DNA from: Komagataeibacter xylinus
GTDB taxonomy: Bacteria; Pseudomonadota; Alphaproteobacteria; Acetobacterales; Acetobacteraceae
Direction of reading: 5' to 3'
DNA: 64,000 bases
NCBI RefSeq assembly: GCF_009834365.1
Contig: NZ_CP041348.1
Coordinates: forward strand, 3,137,001-3,201,000
This document shows, piece by piece, positions 56,701-62,848 of this stretch (its first letter is position 1; each line of letters begins with the position of its first letter). The notes under the pieces were generated by a model. That model saw nothing but the letters and a program-made list of their open reading frames with translations. It did not search any database and had not been told where the DNA came from. The position numbers were made by a program, and so were the translations under genes.

Positions 56701-58515
56701 GATCTGATCGTGTCGATTGCGCGCGTGGTGCTGGTGGCAGGCCAGGGGCTGGCCGAACAGCTTGACCTGGCCGAAGGCCCGCTGGCACGCTCCCGCCCGC
56801 CCGCGCCCGCCGTGCCGCGCCAGCCCGCCACGGCCTTTGGCGCGCCACCGGTGCCAGCGCTTGAATTCTTTAACGGACATGGTGGCTTTGCACAGGACGG
56901 GCGCGAATACATCATCGTGCTTGGCCCCGGCCAGACCACGCCCGCGCCGTGGGTCAACATCATCACCAACGAGACATTCGGCTTTCAGGTCACGGCGGAA
57001 GGCAGCGGCCATACCTGGTCGGGCAACAGCCGCGAGCACCAGCTCACCCCGTGGTCGAACGACCCGGTCAGCGACCATGCCGGCGAGATCATCTACCTGC
57101 GCGACGAGAACAGCGGCACGCTGTGGTGCCCTGCTGCTGCGACACGGCGCGACGCGGCAGCAACCTACGTCACCCGCCACGGGCGCGGCTACACACGGCA
57201 GGACCGCGTAGCCCACGGCATTGCCAGCACGCTTTTGCAGTACGTGCCGCCTACTGATGCGGTCAAGATCACGCGCATACAACTGCGCAACCTGTCGGCC
57301 CAGCCGCGCACCCTGTCGGTCACGGCCTATGTGGAATGGGTGCTCGGCCCCGCGCGCAGCAAGTCCGCCCCCTTCATCCTGACCGAGCGCGATGGCGAAA
57401 CGGGTGCTCTGTTCGCACACAACCGCTGGCAGGCGGAATATGCCGGGCGCGTCGCCTTTGTCGATATGGGCGGCTACCTGAGTGCGAGTTCCGGGGATCG
57501 CACGGCCTTCATCGGGCGCAATGGCAGTGTGGAGAACCCTGCCGCCTTCACCCGCCCAAACGGCGTGCAGGGCCGCACCGGCGCGGGGCTGGACCCGTGC
57601 GGCGTGGTGCAGACCATGGCCACCCTGCCGCCGGGCGGGCGTGTCGAGATCGTGTTCCTGCTGGGCGAAGGTGAAAACGAGGCCGACGCCCGCCGCCTCA
57701 TCACCCATTACCGCTCAGCCAATCTTGACCGCGTGCTAGAAGACGCAACCGCCCGGTGGGAGCAGGTGACCGGCTCCATACAGGTCAGCACGCCCGACCG
57801 CTCGCTCGACATCATGCTCAATGGCTGGCTGCTGTACCAGACGTTAGCCAGCCGGGTCTGGGCACGGGCGGGCTTCTATCAGGCCAGCGGGGCCTATGGC
57901 TTTCGCGACCAGCTGCAAGATGGCATGGCGCTGGCGCTATGCCGCCCCGCAGCCGTGCGCGCCCACCTTTTGCGCGCGGCCAGCCGCCAGTTTGTGGAGG
58001 GCGACGTGCAGCACTGGTGGCTGCCCCAGACCGGCGCGGGCGTGCGCACCCATATCTCCGATGACCGGGCATGGCTTGCCTATACGGTGGCGCATTATGT
58101 CAGCACAACGGGCGACGGCGGGGTGCTTGACGAGATCATCCCCTTCCTCGAAGCACCGCCCCTGCCAATCGAAGAACATGACCGCTTCATGATCCCGACG
58201 GTCTCATCGCAAACGGGCACCCTGTTCGAGCACTGCGCCCGCGCGCTCGATCATGCGCTGGCCACCGGCGCGCATGGCCTGCCGCTGATGGGCACGGGTG
58301 ACTGGAACGACGGCATGAACCGCGTGGGCGAACATGGCAGGGGCGAGAGCGTGTGGCTGGGCTGGTTCCTGCACGCGGCCCTGGGCACCTTCATTCCGCT
58401 GGCGCGCCCGGGGCGAAAACGCGCGCGCCCAGGCATGGGAAGCACACAGGCAGGCCCTAGCAACAGCACTCGAGGCCACGTGGGACGGCGACTGGTACCT
58501 GCGCGCCTATTTTGA
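50728..58515 (+). CDS. ndvB: Cyclic beta-1,2-glucan synthase (NdvB/ChvB/Cgs-like), frameshifted near the 3' end
   Basis: A giant inner-membrane enzyme making cyclic beta-glucan for the periplasm. From ATG 50728 this frame encodes 2595 residues. Domains in order: N-terminal soluble part; TM helices near 424-470; GT84 glycosyltransferase with DADTRLP near 637 and a downstream HRWTRGDWQ motif; further TM clusters near 830-1000; a glycoamylase-like domain near 1070-1480 (NWYATDDLRPLEPAYVSSVD, GISESAYNV); two GH94-type beta domains near 1570-1820 and 2045-2350. The GH94 catalytic barrel has GDWNDGMN near 2525. Near residue 2561 one extra base shifts the frame, and the protein ends early in PARLF. 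Restored, it would be about 2850 residues, like Brucella Cgs. Confidence 0.9.
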   Translation: MNATTRPSQPGGALRSWLARLPRWTAQPAWQEDAAPVRSEIFGPERLEAHARSLAAAQTITPDPRGYGQPLSRRLAQNSAFLRAADVRITEAIQAGRQLTPAAQWLADNYALIDMQIRETDLDLPPGYYARLPKLASGPFAGLPRVFGVTWALVAHTDSNIQPAMLYAYLLAYQSVTPLNIGELWAVSITLRIVLIENLRRVTSAIMANNASRREADALADRLAACRQDTPAALSALLASVAPHTLTHAFTAQLAHRSRGLDPEKDPALIWLAQRLADRGTTMDDAVHDDLLEQGAFNATIRNIITSLRLIAGFDWTEAFERVCLVNRVFAAYDSFTKADFASRDLYRKAIEELARGSELSEIAIAERAVALARQAETTTPDDPRRADPGYYLLMAGRTRLENAIGFRPPAKLTLVRAFCARGIMAYSTVVTALTLLFLTLPLWLCDAAMGGASWLLAALAFVPASEAAVACVNRLALEVIQATALPGFEFREGIPATQRSMVVVPALLTSPATVAALLARIEVHYLATRDDAVHFALLTDWPDNPNPDAPDDQPLLAAALAGVAKLNHKYGPAPGGTRFFVLHRRRVWVESEQVWMGWERKRGKLHELNRLLRGATDTTFMPAAHPLPQAIKYIITLDADTRLPLETVRRLIGKIAHPLNAPRFDPVSGRVHEGYAILQPRVTPALPVGHHSTLFQRIYASASGIDAYSAAVSDLYQDMFGEGSYAGKGIYDIDAFEAALAQRVPESTLLSHDLFEGIFARAGLVSDIEVVEEFPTDYLVAAQRLHRWTRGDWQLLPWVVSGAGHTPRSHVSGIAQWKMLDNLRRTLSMPLALAALVGAWFLPFHVALVWTAFMLLAIALPAFLPVLADLMPRQEWITLRSYFSVLGAASAEAGVMTFLNITFLAHQASFMADAIGRTLVRVFITRRHMLQWVPADQLTDRMRPGLAGYYGHMLSGPVIAAGITSGVSLWAPWSLFVCVPAAVLWGLSPAIAMWASRTPVIAARSRPSRTDIRALRMTARRTWRFFETYVTPADNMLPPDNFQEDPTPLLARRTSPANIGLYLLCTISARDFGWAGLADTVARLEATFATLARMPRYRGHFHNWYATDDLRPLEPAYVSSVDSGNMAGHLIALASACQRWAERGPETDPWREGITDALNIAMADLTFSKGVRRNHSTPERQLLRLLTGLKNAVLSDTAARSAAELARLRRQAAAAVDHAAVLYSNLPDTAPDIATDLLFWVAAPLRALESHERDLDPDLYAGLGPRLMAIAQAARHMAQEMDFKFLCDPARKLLSIGYLVTEDTQDTNCYDLLASEARLAVFFAIAKGDMPAQDWFRLGRSITPVGNGAALVSWSGSMFEYLMPSLVMRAPMGSLLEQTNTLIVQRQIAYGQARGLPWGISESAYNVRDLEYTYQYSNFGVPGLGLKRGLGLDRVVAPYATALAAMVDPQKAVANLYVLEKTGALGRYGFYESLDYTPGRVPDRSPVAIIRAYMAHHQGMSILAVADTLMGGIMRTRFHDDPLMASAELLLQERAPRRGAVARPLPLEDDSKVPAPAVTMPAGRYLDRADTVQPVTHLLSNGRYTVMLTAAGSGYSRWLGHAITRWREDMTCDEYGQYIYLRDRSTGRVWSATMQPCAARPDEYGVAFHEDRAEFGRRDGNLTTTLEIFVSAEDDAEARQLSLYNAGSEAMELEVTSYSELALLGQDADLAHPAFTKLFVQTEYLAESRALIATRRRRAPDEAGIWVAQMAVCDSAVEVETDRAHFIGRRHDVHDPAALNAHARLSGAIGTVLDPAFAIRTTLSIRPGAMARLTLWTMAAPTRAALLDMIDTHQDTTAFERVRTLAWTQAQVQLRHLDISPTTADLFQRLAGHILYAGPALRADAATIARGAGPQPLLWAQGISGDLPLLVLRIRAADDTALVRLLLVAQEYLRLKQVAVDLVIINEHPSSYMQDLQVALDQMVHATPRTPSTAGSVRVLRADLVTPVVLDLIVSIARVVLVAGQGLAEQLDLAEGPLARSRPPAPAVPRQPATAFGAPPVPALEFFNGHGGFAQDGREYIIVLGPGQTTPAPWVNIITNETFGFQVTAEGSGHTWSGNSREHQLTPWSNDPVSDHAGEIIYLRDENSGTLWCPAAATRRDAAATYVTRHGRGYTRQDRVAHGIASTLLQYVPPTDAVKITRIQLRNLSAQPRTLSVTAYVEWVLGPARSKSAPFILTERDGETGALFAHNRWQAEYAGRVAFVDMGGYLSASSGDRTAFIGRNGSVENPAAFTRPNGVQGRTGAGLDPCGVVQTMATLPPGGRVEIVFLLGEGENEADARRLITHYRSANLDRVLEDATARWEQVTGSIQVSTPDRSLDIMLNGWLLYQTLASRVWARAGFYQASGAYGFRDQLQDGMALALCRPAAVRAHLLRAASRQFVEGDVQHWWLPQTGAGVRTHISDDRAWLAYTVAHYVSTTGDGGVLDEIIPFLEAPPLPIEEHDRFMIPTVSSQTGTLFEHCARALDHALATGAHGLPLMGTGDWNDGMNRVGEHGRGESVWLGWFLHAALGTFIPLARPGRKRARPGMGSTQAGPSNSTRGHVGRRLVPARLF

Positions 58516-59281
58516 TGACGGCACGCCACTGGGGTCGCATACCAGCGCGGAATGCCAGATCGATGCCATATCCCAGTCATGGTCGGTGCTGTCCGGCGTG
58601 GGCGCACCCGACCGGGTGGCCCATGCCATGCGCTCGGTGCGCGCACGGCTGGTGCGCGCCGATGAAGGGCTGGTGCTGGTACTCGCCCCGCCCTTTGACA
58701 CCATCGGCCCTGATCCGGGCTATATTCGTGGCTACCCGCCCGGCATACGTGAAAATGGCGGCCAGTACACCCATGCCGCCCTGTGGACCGTCATGGCCTT
58801 CGCAGCACTGGGCGACGGGGCGCAGGCGCATGCCCTGCTGCACCTCATCAACCCCATTAACCACAGCCTGACCGCCGAAGCCGCCGGACGTTACCGGCTG
58901 GAACCCTATGTTGTCGCAGCCGACATCTATTCCCGCCCGCCGCATGTGGGGCGCGGCGGCTGGTCGTGGTACACCGGATCGGCCGGGTGGATGCAGCGCG
59001 TGGGCGTGGAAACCCTGCTTGGCCTGCGCGTGCTGGGCACGACGCTGGTTGTTGACCCGTGCATTCCGCCCGGGTGGCCCGAATTCACGGCGCAGTTGCG
59101 CTGGCGCACCGCCACCTACGCCATAACGGTCAGCAACCCCGAGCATGTAAGCACGGGCGTGCGCCATGTCGTGCTCGATGGCGCGGCCCTGCCCGCCACC
59201 GACCCGATCGGGATGGTGGATGATGGCGCGATCCATATCGTGACCGTTACACTCGGGCCGCCACCGCAGGGAGTTGCATGA
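58334..59281 (+). pseudogene. C-terminal GH94 part of the glucan synthase in the +1 frame
   Basis: The true continuation of the upstream glucan synthase. From about 58414 this frame reads GENARAQAWEAHRQALATAL, then GDWYLRAYFDDGTPLGSHTS, SQSWSVLSG, and GIRENGGQYTHAALWTVMAF. It ends with the GH94 barrel segment GGWSWYTGSAGWMQRVGVET. All are standard cyclic-glucan-synthase C-terminal motifs. Homology begins only at the shift point, so the annotated start is nominal. Removing one G from the GGGG run at 58410-58413 would join the two frames seamlessly. Natural inactivation, phase variation or a sequencing error are all possible. Confidence 0.85.
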
Positions 59282-59347
59282 CGGATGGATGTGGTTTCAG
59301 GCGCAGCGGCATCACTTATTAATTTACCACCACCCGTGCAAAAGGCC

Positions 59348-59372
59348 CGAACCATCCCCCGCGTGTGCCGTT
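59348..59372 (+). promoter_or_regulatory. Possible EcfG-type (general stress) promoter
   Basis: CGAAC, 16 bases, then CGTT. This matches the alphaproteobacterial EcfG consensus GGAAC-N16/17-CGTT except for the first base. It lies 64 bases before the small hydrophilic protein gene. A weak call, but position and spacing fit. Confidence 0.35.
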
Positions 59373-59435
59373 GACTGACAGACAGCAGAAAAGACGCGGT
59401 TTTTTACTGCTGCCTTTCCATAAAGGACAGGGATC

Positions 59436-59693
59436 ATGTCTTACCTTACGCACCAGCGCGCGCGTGGCGGCGATGCCCCTTCAACCCCCGTGGATGAAGG
59501 CCATGCCGCCCCAAAGGCTGAAGGGCACGGCAAGCCCCGCAAGGGCGAGGACGAGCCGGAATCCAGCCTCGACAATGACGAACGGGTCGAAGCCACCAGC
59601 CACAAAGGCACGCAGCAGCACTGCGCCGAAGGCTGCGACGAACACGCCCACCCCGAAAACCAGCACGGCGCAACGCCTGCCAGAAAACCCTGA
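59436..59693 (+). CDS. Small hydrophilic protein, 85 residues
   Basis: Very polar product (MSYLTHQRARGGDAPSTPVD and onwards), rich in His, Glu, Lys, Gly and Pro, with no hydrophobic stretch; likely disordered. The ATG follows AAGGACAGGG closely, a good ribosome site. No family is recognised. An overlapping minus-strand frame (59481-59699) would encode a two-helix membrane peptide; it has no ribosome site and is disfavoured, though it cannot be excluded. A possible EcfG-type promoter lies upstream, which would suit a stress-protection role, but this is inference. Confidence 0.5.
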   Translation: MSYLTHQRARGGDAPSTPVDEGHAAPKAEGHGKPRKGEDEPESSLDNDERVEATSHKGTQQHCAEGCDEHAHPENQHGATPARKP

Positions 59694-59841
59694 CGGCACG
59701 ACGGGCAGTCCGTTCAGTATTCATGCCCGCATTCACACCGCGCAGAAGTATTCACACGGCACGCAGGCGCATGATGCAACCTTTGCCAAGCGTGATGTCT
59801 TTAATGCGTGGTGCACCCCAAAAATGAAAGAAGACACAACC

Positions 59842-60216
59842 ATGAAAAAGATTCTGCATTCCACCTTGCTTGCAGCCGTCGTGGCAAGTGTACCCGCCCT
59901 TGCCGTAGCGCAGTCCGACATGGGCGGCGCGGCAGCCCCCACGGCCAATTCGGCGGCCTCGCAGGTGGGTCGCAACCCGCCCTCGGCCACCTCCACAAAC
60001 GGCCAGCGCGTCGAACCGTCGGACAAGCTGTGGAACAATCCGCGCACCGTGGACGAACAGCCCGGCACGCAGCCGCCGAACAATAATGATTCCTCTGGCA
60101 GCGCCACCCCGAATGGCCACAGCCACAGCTACAGCCATACCCATCCCGGATCGGAAGGGCGCAGCAGCCGCGGCGGGAACAAGACACCCTCCCCCGCTGA
60201 TAGCAGCGAACAGTAA
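59842..60216 (+). CDS. Secreted hypothetical protein, low-complexity C-terminus
   Basis: A 124-residue product beginning MKKILHSTLLAAVVASVPAL with a clear Sec signal peptide cleaved near AVAQS (about residue 24). The mature part is Asn/Ser/Pro/Gly-rich, with NPRTVDEQPGTQPPNNNDSS and a His/Ser stretch (GHSHSYSHTHPGSEG) that could bind metal. No fold is recognised. An upstream in-frame extension to 59365 is not coding. It sits in a run of small polar proteins between the glucan synthase and a DJ-1 protein. Confidence 0.65.
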   Translation: MKKILHSTLLAAVVASVPALAVAQSDMGGAAAPTANSAASQVGRNPPSATSTNGQRVEPSDKLWNNPRTVDEQPGTQPPNNNDSSGSATPNGHSHSYSHTHPGSEGRSSRGGNKTPSPADSSEQ

Positions 60217-60281
60217 GCCATGCAGCCACACGGAGCCTGCGCCCGATACTGTGCGGCTCCGTGCCTTATGTGAGAACAGGC

Positions 60282-60428
60282 ATGTACCTTCCCTGTGGCC
60301 AGCCGCCCATGCCCCCGCCGGGCCCACCACCGCCATTGCGTGACCCGCCGCCGGCAGGACCAGACGGTCCCGATCCGTTTGATGACCCGCCGCCCCCACC
60401 ACCACCACTCCAGAACAAGGACACATGA
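60282..60428 (+). CDS. Proline-rich microprotein, 48 residues
   Basis: ATG 60282 opens MYLPCGQPPMPPPGPPPPLR and ends PPPPPPPLQNKDT; about half the residues are proline. GAGAACAGG precedes the ATG. The stop overlaps the next start by four bases (ATGA), which suggests translational coupling and supports reality. The opposite strand shows a long Gly-rich shadow frame. Function unknown; poly-proline segments usually mediate protein contacts. Confidence 0.4.
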   Translation: MYLPCGQPPMPPPGPPPPLRDPPPAGPDGPDPFDDPPPPPPPLQNKDT

Positions 60429-60595
60429 TCATGTCCAGCAGCCCTGACCCCAAGGAAGAAAAACAGCCCACCCCCGCCGAGGAACATGAAGACGAAGGCC
60501 GCGACGAAGCGCTTGACGAGAGCTTTCCCGCCAGCGACCCGCCTTCGCAGGGGCGCACCACCGGCCCACGCTCACAGCCGCACAATACGAAGTGA
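60425..60595 (+). CDS. Small acidic protein with DESFPASDPPS motif
   Basis: A 56-residue polar protein (MIMSSSPDPKEEKQPTPAEE onward) containing EALDESFPASDPPSQG near residues 29-45. I recognise LDESFPASDPPS as a recurring motif of tiny uncharacterised proteins in Proteobacteria, often near stress genes. The start overlaps the preceding stop (ATGA); an alternative ATG is two codons downstream. It is followed by interspersed element copy B, which would act as terminator. Confidence 0.6.
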   Translation: MIMSSSPDPKEEKQPTPAEEHEDEGRDEALDESFPASDPPSQGRTTGPRSQPHNTK

Positions 60596-60671
60596 GCTGT
60601 CATCCCTATTCGGCATGATGGGGCCCGTTGAAAGGGTGCCTGAAAATAAATCATTCATGGGAAACGATAAG

Positions 60672-60744
60672 AGTTTTTGGGTGCCGCCTTTTTAAAAAAG
60701 GCGGCGTTCTGTGAAGTTTTTTGAAAAAAGCTTCACCAAAAACT
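60672..60744 (+). repeat. Two-hairpin interspersed element, copy B
   Basis: Outer arms AGTTTTTGGGTG and CACCAAAAACT enclose hairpin 1 (GCCGCCTTTTT/AAAAAGGCGGC) and hairpin 2 (GTGAAGTTTTTT/AAAAAAGCTTCAC, one bulge). It is preceded by GATAAG and followed by a T-run. It lies between the small acidic protein and the DJ-1 gene. Confidence 0.8.
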
Positions 60745-60882
60745 TTTTTACGACAGGCAGGCCATCTGCCTGCCAAACACCTTTGAAGCGGGCGCAGCCC
60801 CCCCCTTTTCCGGGGGCGGTTCATGCCCGTGCAGGCACCAGCCTGCAGCAATACCTTATTTTACAGCAGACGGAGAACAGCC

Positions 60883-61515
60883 ATGGCCATCCATGCATCC
60901 GGCGCAATGTCAGACTCATCCATACATAGTTCCAGCCCGCAGGCCCCCACGGCTCACGGCACGCTGGCTGGCCGCACCATAGCCTTTCTGGCCACCAATG
61001 GCGTGGAGGATGTGGAACTGAGCGAACCGGCGGCAGCCCTGCGCGCGGCTGGCGCCCATACGGTGCTTGTCGCCCCCGAAGCCGGTGAAATCCAGGCCAT
61101 GAAAGCCGATGTAAACCCCACCCGGCGGCTACATGTGGACATGCCGGTCGACAAGGCCAGCGCCGATGATTTTGACGGTCTTGTCCTGCCCGGCGGCACG
61201 ACCAGCCCCGACCACCTGCGCATGGACGAGCAGGCCGTAGGCTTCGTGCGGGCATTCGTGCAGGCGGGCAAGCCCATTGCCGCCATCTGCCATGGTGCAT
61301 GGACGCTGATCAACGCCGAGGGCGTGCGCGGGCACACACTCACCTCATGGCCCTCGCTGCGCGTGGACCTGACCAATGCAGGCGCGCACTGGGTGGACCG
61401 CGAGGTGGTGAGCGATGGCACGCTGGTCACATCGCGCAACCCGCATGACCTCAAGGCGTTCTGCCCGGCCATCATCGCCCTGTTTGCCAAAGCCCCCCAG
61501 CGCGCAGCGCAGTAA
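60883..61515 (+). CDS. DJ-1/PfpI-family protein (YhbO/Gsp18-like)
   Basis: A 210-residue protein of the DJ-1/PfpI superfamily. An extra polar N-terminus of about 35 residues precedes the core LAGRTIAFLATNGVEDVELS. Then come DFDGLVLPGGTTSPDHLRMD and the nucleophile elbow PIAAICHGAWTLINAEGVRG (Cys near residue 145). The tail has DREVVSDGTLVTSRNPHDLK, typical of type 1 glutamine amidotransferase-like stress proteins. YhbO-type members protect against oxidative, acid and glyoxal stress. CGGAGAA lies just upstream of the ATG. Its neighbours suggest a stress locus. Confidence 0.93.
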   Translation: MAIHASGAMSDSSIHSSSPQAPTAHGTLAGRTIAFLATNGVEDVELSEPAAALRAAGAHTVLVAPEAGEIQAMKADVNPTRRLHVDMPVDKASADDFDGLVLPGGTTSPDHLRMDEQAVGFVRAFVQAGKPIAAICHGAWTLINAEGVRGHTLTSWPSLRVDLTNAGAHWVDREVVSDGTLVTSRNPHDLKAFCPAIIALFAKAPQRAAQ

Positions 61516-61530
61516 AGGGAGGGCACCGAG

Positions 61531-62301
61531 ATGATGAAGAACCCGACTTTCCTGCGCTATTACGCCACCACCATGCTGTGCGCGGGCGCTGCCACGCTGG
61601 GGGCCGGTTTTGTGGCCTGGTGGCGCGGGCGCAGGGTTGAAGCCGATGCCCCCGTGGCCACGGCGCACGCATCCCCGCCCGCAGCCCACCCCGAACCGCA
61701 TGAGCGCGAACCCGCCGAAACCGACACGACACGGCAGGTCGCGCGCAAGATGATCCAGTATTTTGTCATTCCGCTGTGGCTGACAGCTGGCCTGACCGAC
61801 TGGTGGTGCCACCGCCGCACGGATATCGAGCACACGACCGGGCTGAAGGAAACCGGCATCCATCTGCTCATGCTCGGCGAAGCCGCCTTCCCGGTGCTGG
61901 CGGGCCTGTTCCTGGAAATCGACGCCCCGGTGCTGTCGCTGATGATCGCGTCGTTTTTCGTGCATGAAGCCACGGCGATGTGGGATGTAAGCTATGCCGT
62001 AACCCGGCGCGAGGTACAGCCCGTCGAGCAGCATGTGCACAGCTTTCTTGAAATGGTACCACTGCTGGCCGTTGCACTGGTGGCCGTGCTGCACTGGCCG
62101 CAGCTTCAGGCGCTGCTGGGGCGCAAGGTGATCCGCTCCCACCCCATCCGCCTCAAGCGCGTACCGCTGGGCCTGCGCTACGCTCTGGGCGCGCTCGGGG
62201 CCATGGCCGTGTTCGAGGTGCTGCCCTATTGCGAGGAAGCCCTGCGCGACTGGAAAGCCAATCCTGGCCGCCTCACGCCGCCCGCAGGGCAGCCAGCGTA
62301 A
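61531..62301 (+). CDS. Conserved His-rich integral membrane protein
   Basis: A 256-residue protein with about five hydrophobic segments: residues 10-30, 75-92 (MIQYFVIPLWLTAGLTDWW), 107-140, 175-190 and 215-232. Conserved-looking polar residues lie at membrane edges: DWWCHRRTDIEH, GLKETGIHLLM, FFVHEATAMWDVSYA, and QPVEQHVHSFLEMVP. The His/Glu/Asp spacing resembles a membrane metal site of the fatty-acid-hydroxylase or heme/diiron kind, but no known family is certain. GGGAGGGCACCGAG precedes the ATG. It begins 15 bases after the DJ-1 gene, so it is likely co-transcribed with it. Confidence 0.75.
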   Translation: MMKNPTFLRYYATTMLCAGAATLGAGFVAWWRGRRVEADAPVATAHASPPAAHPEPHEREPAETDTTRQVARKMIQYFVIPLWLTAGLTDWWCHRRTDIEHTTGLKETGIHLLMLGEAAFPVLAGLFLEIDAPVLSLMIASFFVHEATAMWDVSYAVTRREVQPVEQHVHSFLEMVPLLAVALVAVLHWPQLQALLGRKVIRSHPIRLKRVPLGLRYALGALGAMAVFEVLPYCEEALRDWKANPGRLTPPAGQPA

Positions 62302-62330
62302 AATGCTACAACAATCCTGTAACCGGGAGA

Positions 62331-62390
62331 AGTTTTTTATAACGCTTCATCAAACGCCGCCTTTTTGAAAAAAGGCGGCACCAAAAAACT
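62331..62390 (-). repeat. Two-hairpin interspersed element, copy E (hairpin 2 decayed)
   Basis: In minus orientation: GATAAGAGTTTTTT, then intact hairpin 1 (GCCGCCTTTTTTCAAAAAGGCGGC), then a degenerate remnant of hairpin 2 (TGAAGCGTTAT) and the outer arm AAAAAACT. It follows the His-rich membrane protein gene. Confidence 0.7.
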
Positions 62391-62515
62391 CTTATCTTCA
62401 ATTTGATCGGGGCAACGTCATGCCCTTACGCGCCTGCATACCAGACAGATTTGGAGCAGAATAATATCGGCGCCGGGGCTTCGCAGGGCGGGGTATTGTG
62501 TGGCATAGGCATGCA

Positions 62516-62848
62516 ATGCAAATGCGTCGCATTAATGAACCTGTTCCTCACATAGAGCACACCGTGGCACCTGACCGGCTTGCGCGCACCGCACGCCTCA
62601 ACCGCAACAGGGTGGCCTGTGCCGTAGTCGCCTGCCTGCTGGCTTATGGCGTCGCCCGGCTGCTGGTGGCGGGCATTGCCGCAGGTACTGCCGGGACCGA
62701 CCGCGTCCATCTGGGTCAGATGATCGCGCTTTTTGGCCTGCCAGTCATGGTGGTGGTGGGTTTTGGCGCATGGAAACGGCATACGGGGTTGCTGCTGGTA
62801 GCGGGCTGTGGCGGCCTTGCCGTGGGCCTGAGGCTGTTTGCAGCCTGA
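62516..62848 (+). CDS. Small membrane protein upstream of the PepSY protein (DUF3649-like)
   Basis: About 110 residues with a polar N-terminus, then helices VACAVVACLLAYGVARLLVA, HLGQMIALFGLPVMVVVGFG and TGLLLVAGCGGLAVGLRLFA. Short three-helix proteins of this kind (DUF3649-like) typically precede PepSY-TM proteins in siderophore-uptake clusters. The stop overlaps the next start (TGATG). The start is unclear: GTG 62498, ATG 62516 or 62522. Function unknown, presumably assisting iron uptake. Confidence 0.65.
   Translation: MQMRRINEPVPHIEHTVAPDRLARTARLNRNRVACAVVACLLAYGVARLLVAGIAAGTAGTDRVHLGQMIALFGLPVMVVVGFGAWKRHTGLLLVAGCGGLAVGLRLFAA

Noticed and set aside
59481..59699. 72-codon minus-strand frame encoding two hydrophobic helices
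   Set aside because: No ribosome site; overlaps a plus-strand frame that has one. Kept as a low-probability alternative.
60266..60487. Gly-rich minus-strand frame
   Set aside because: Mirror of the poly-proline microprotein; no ribosome site.
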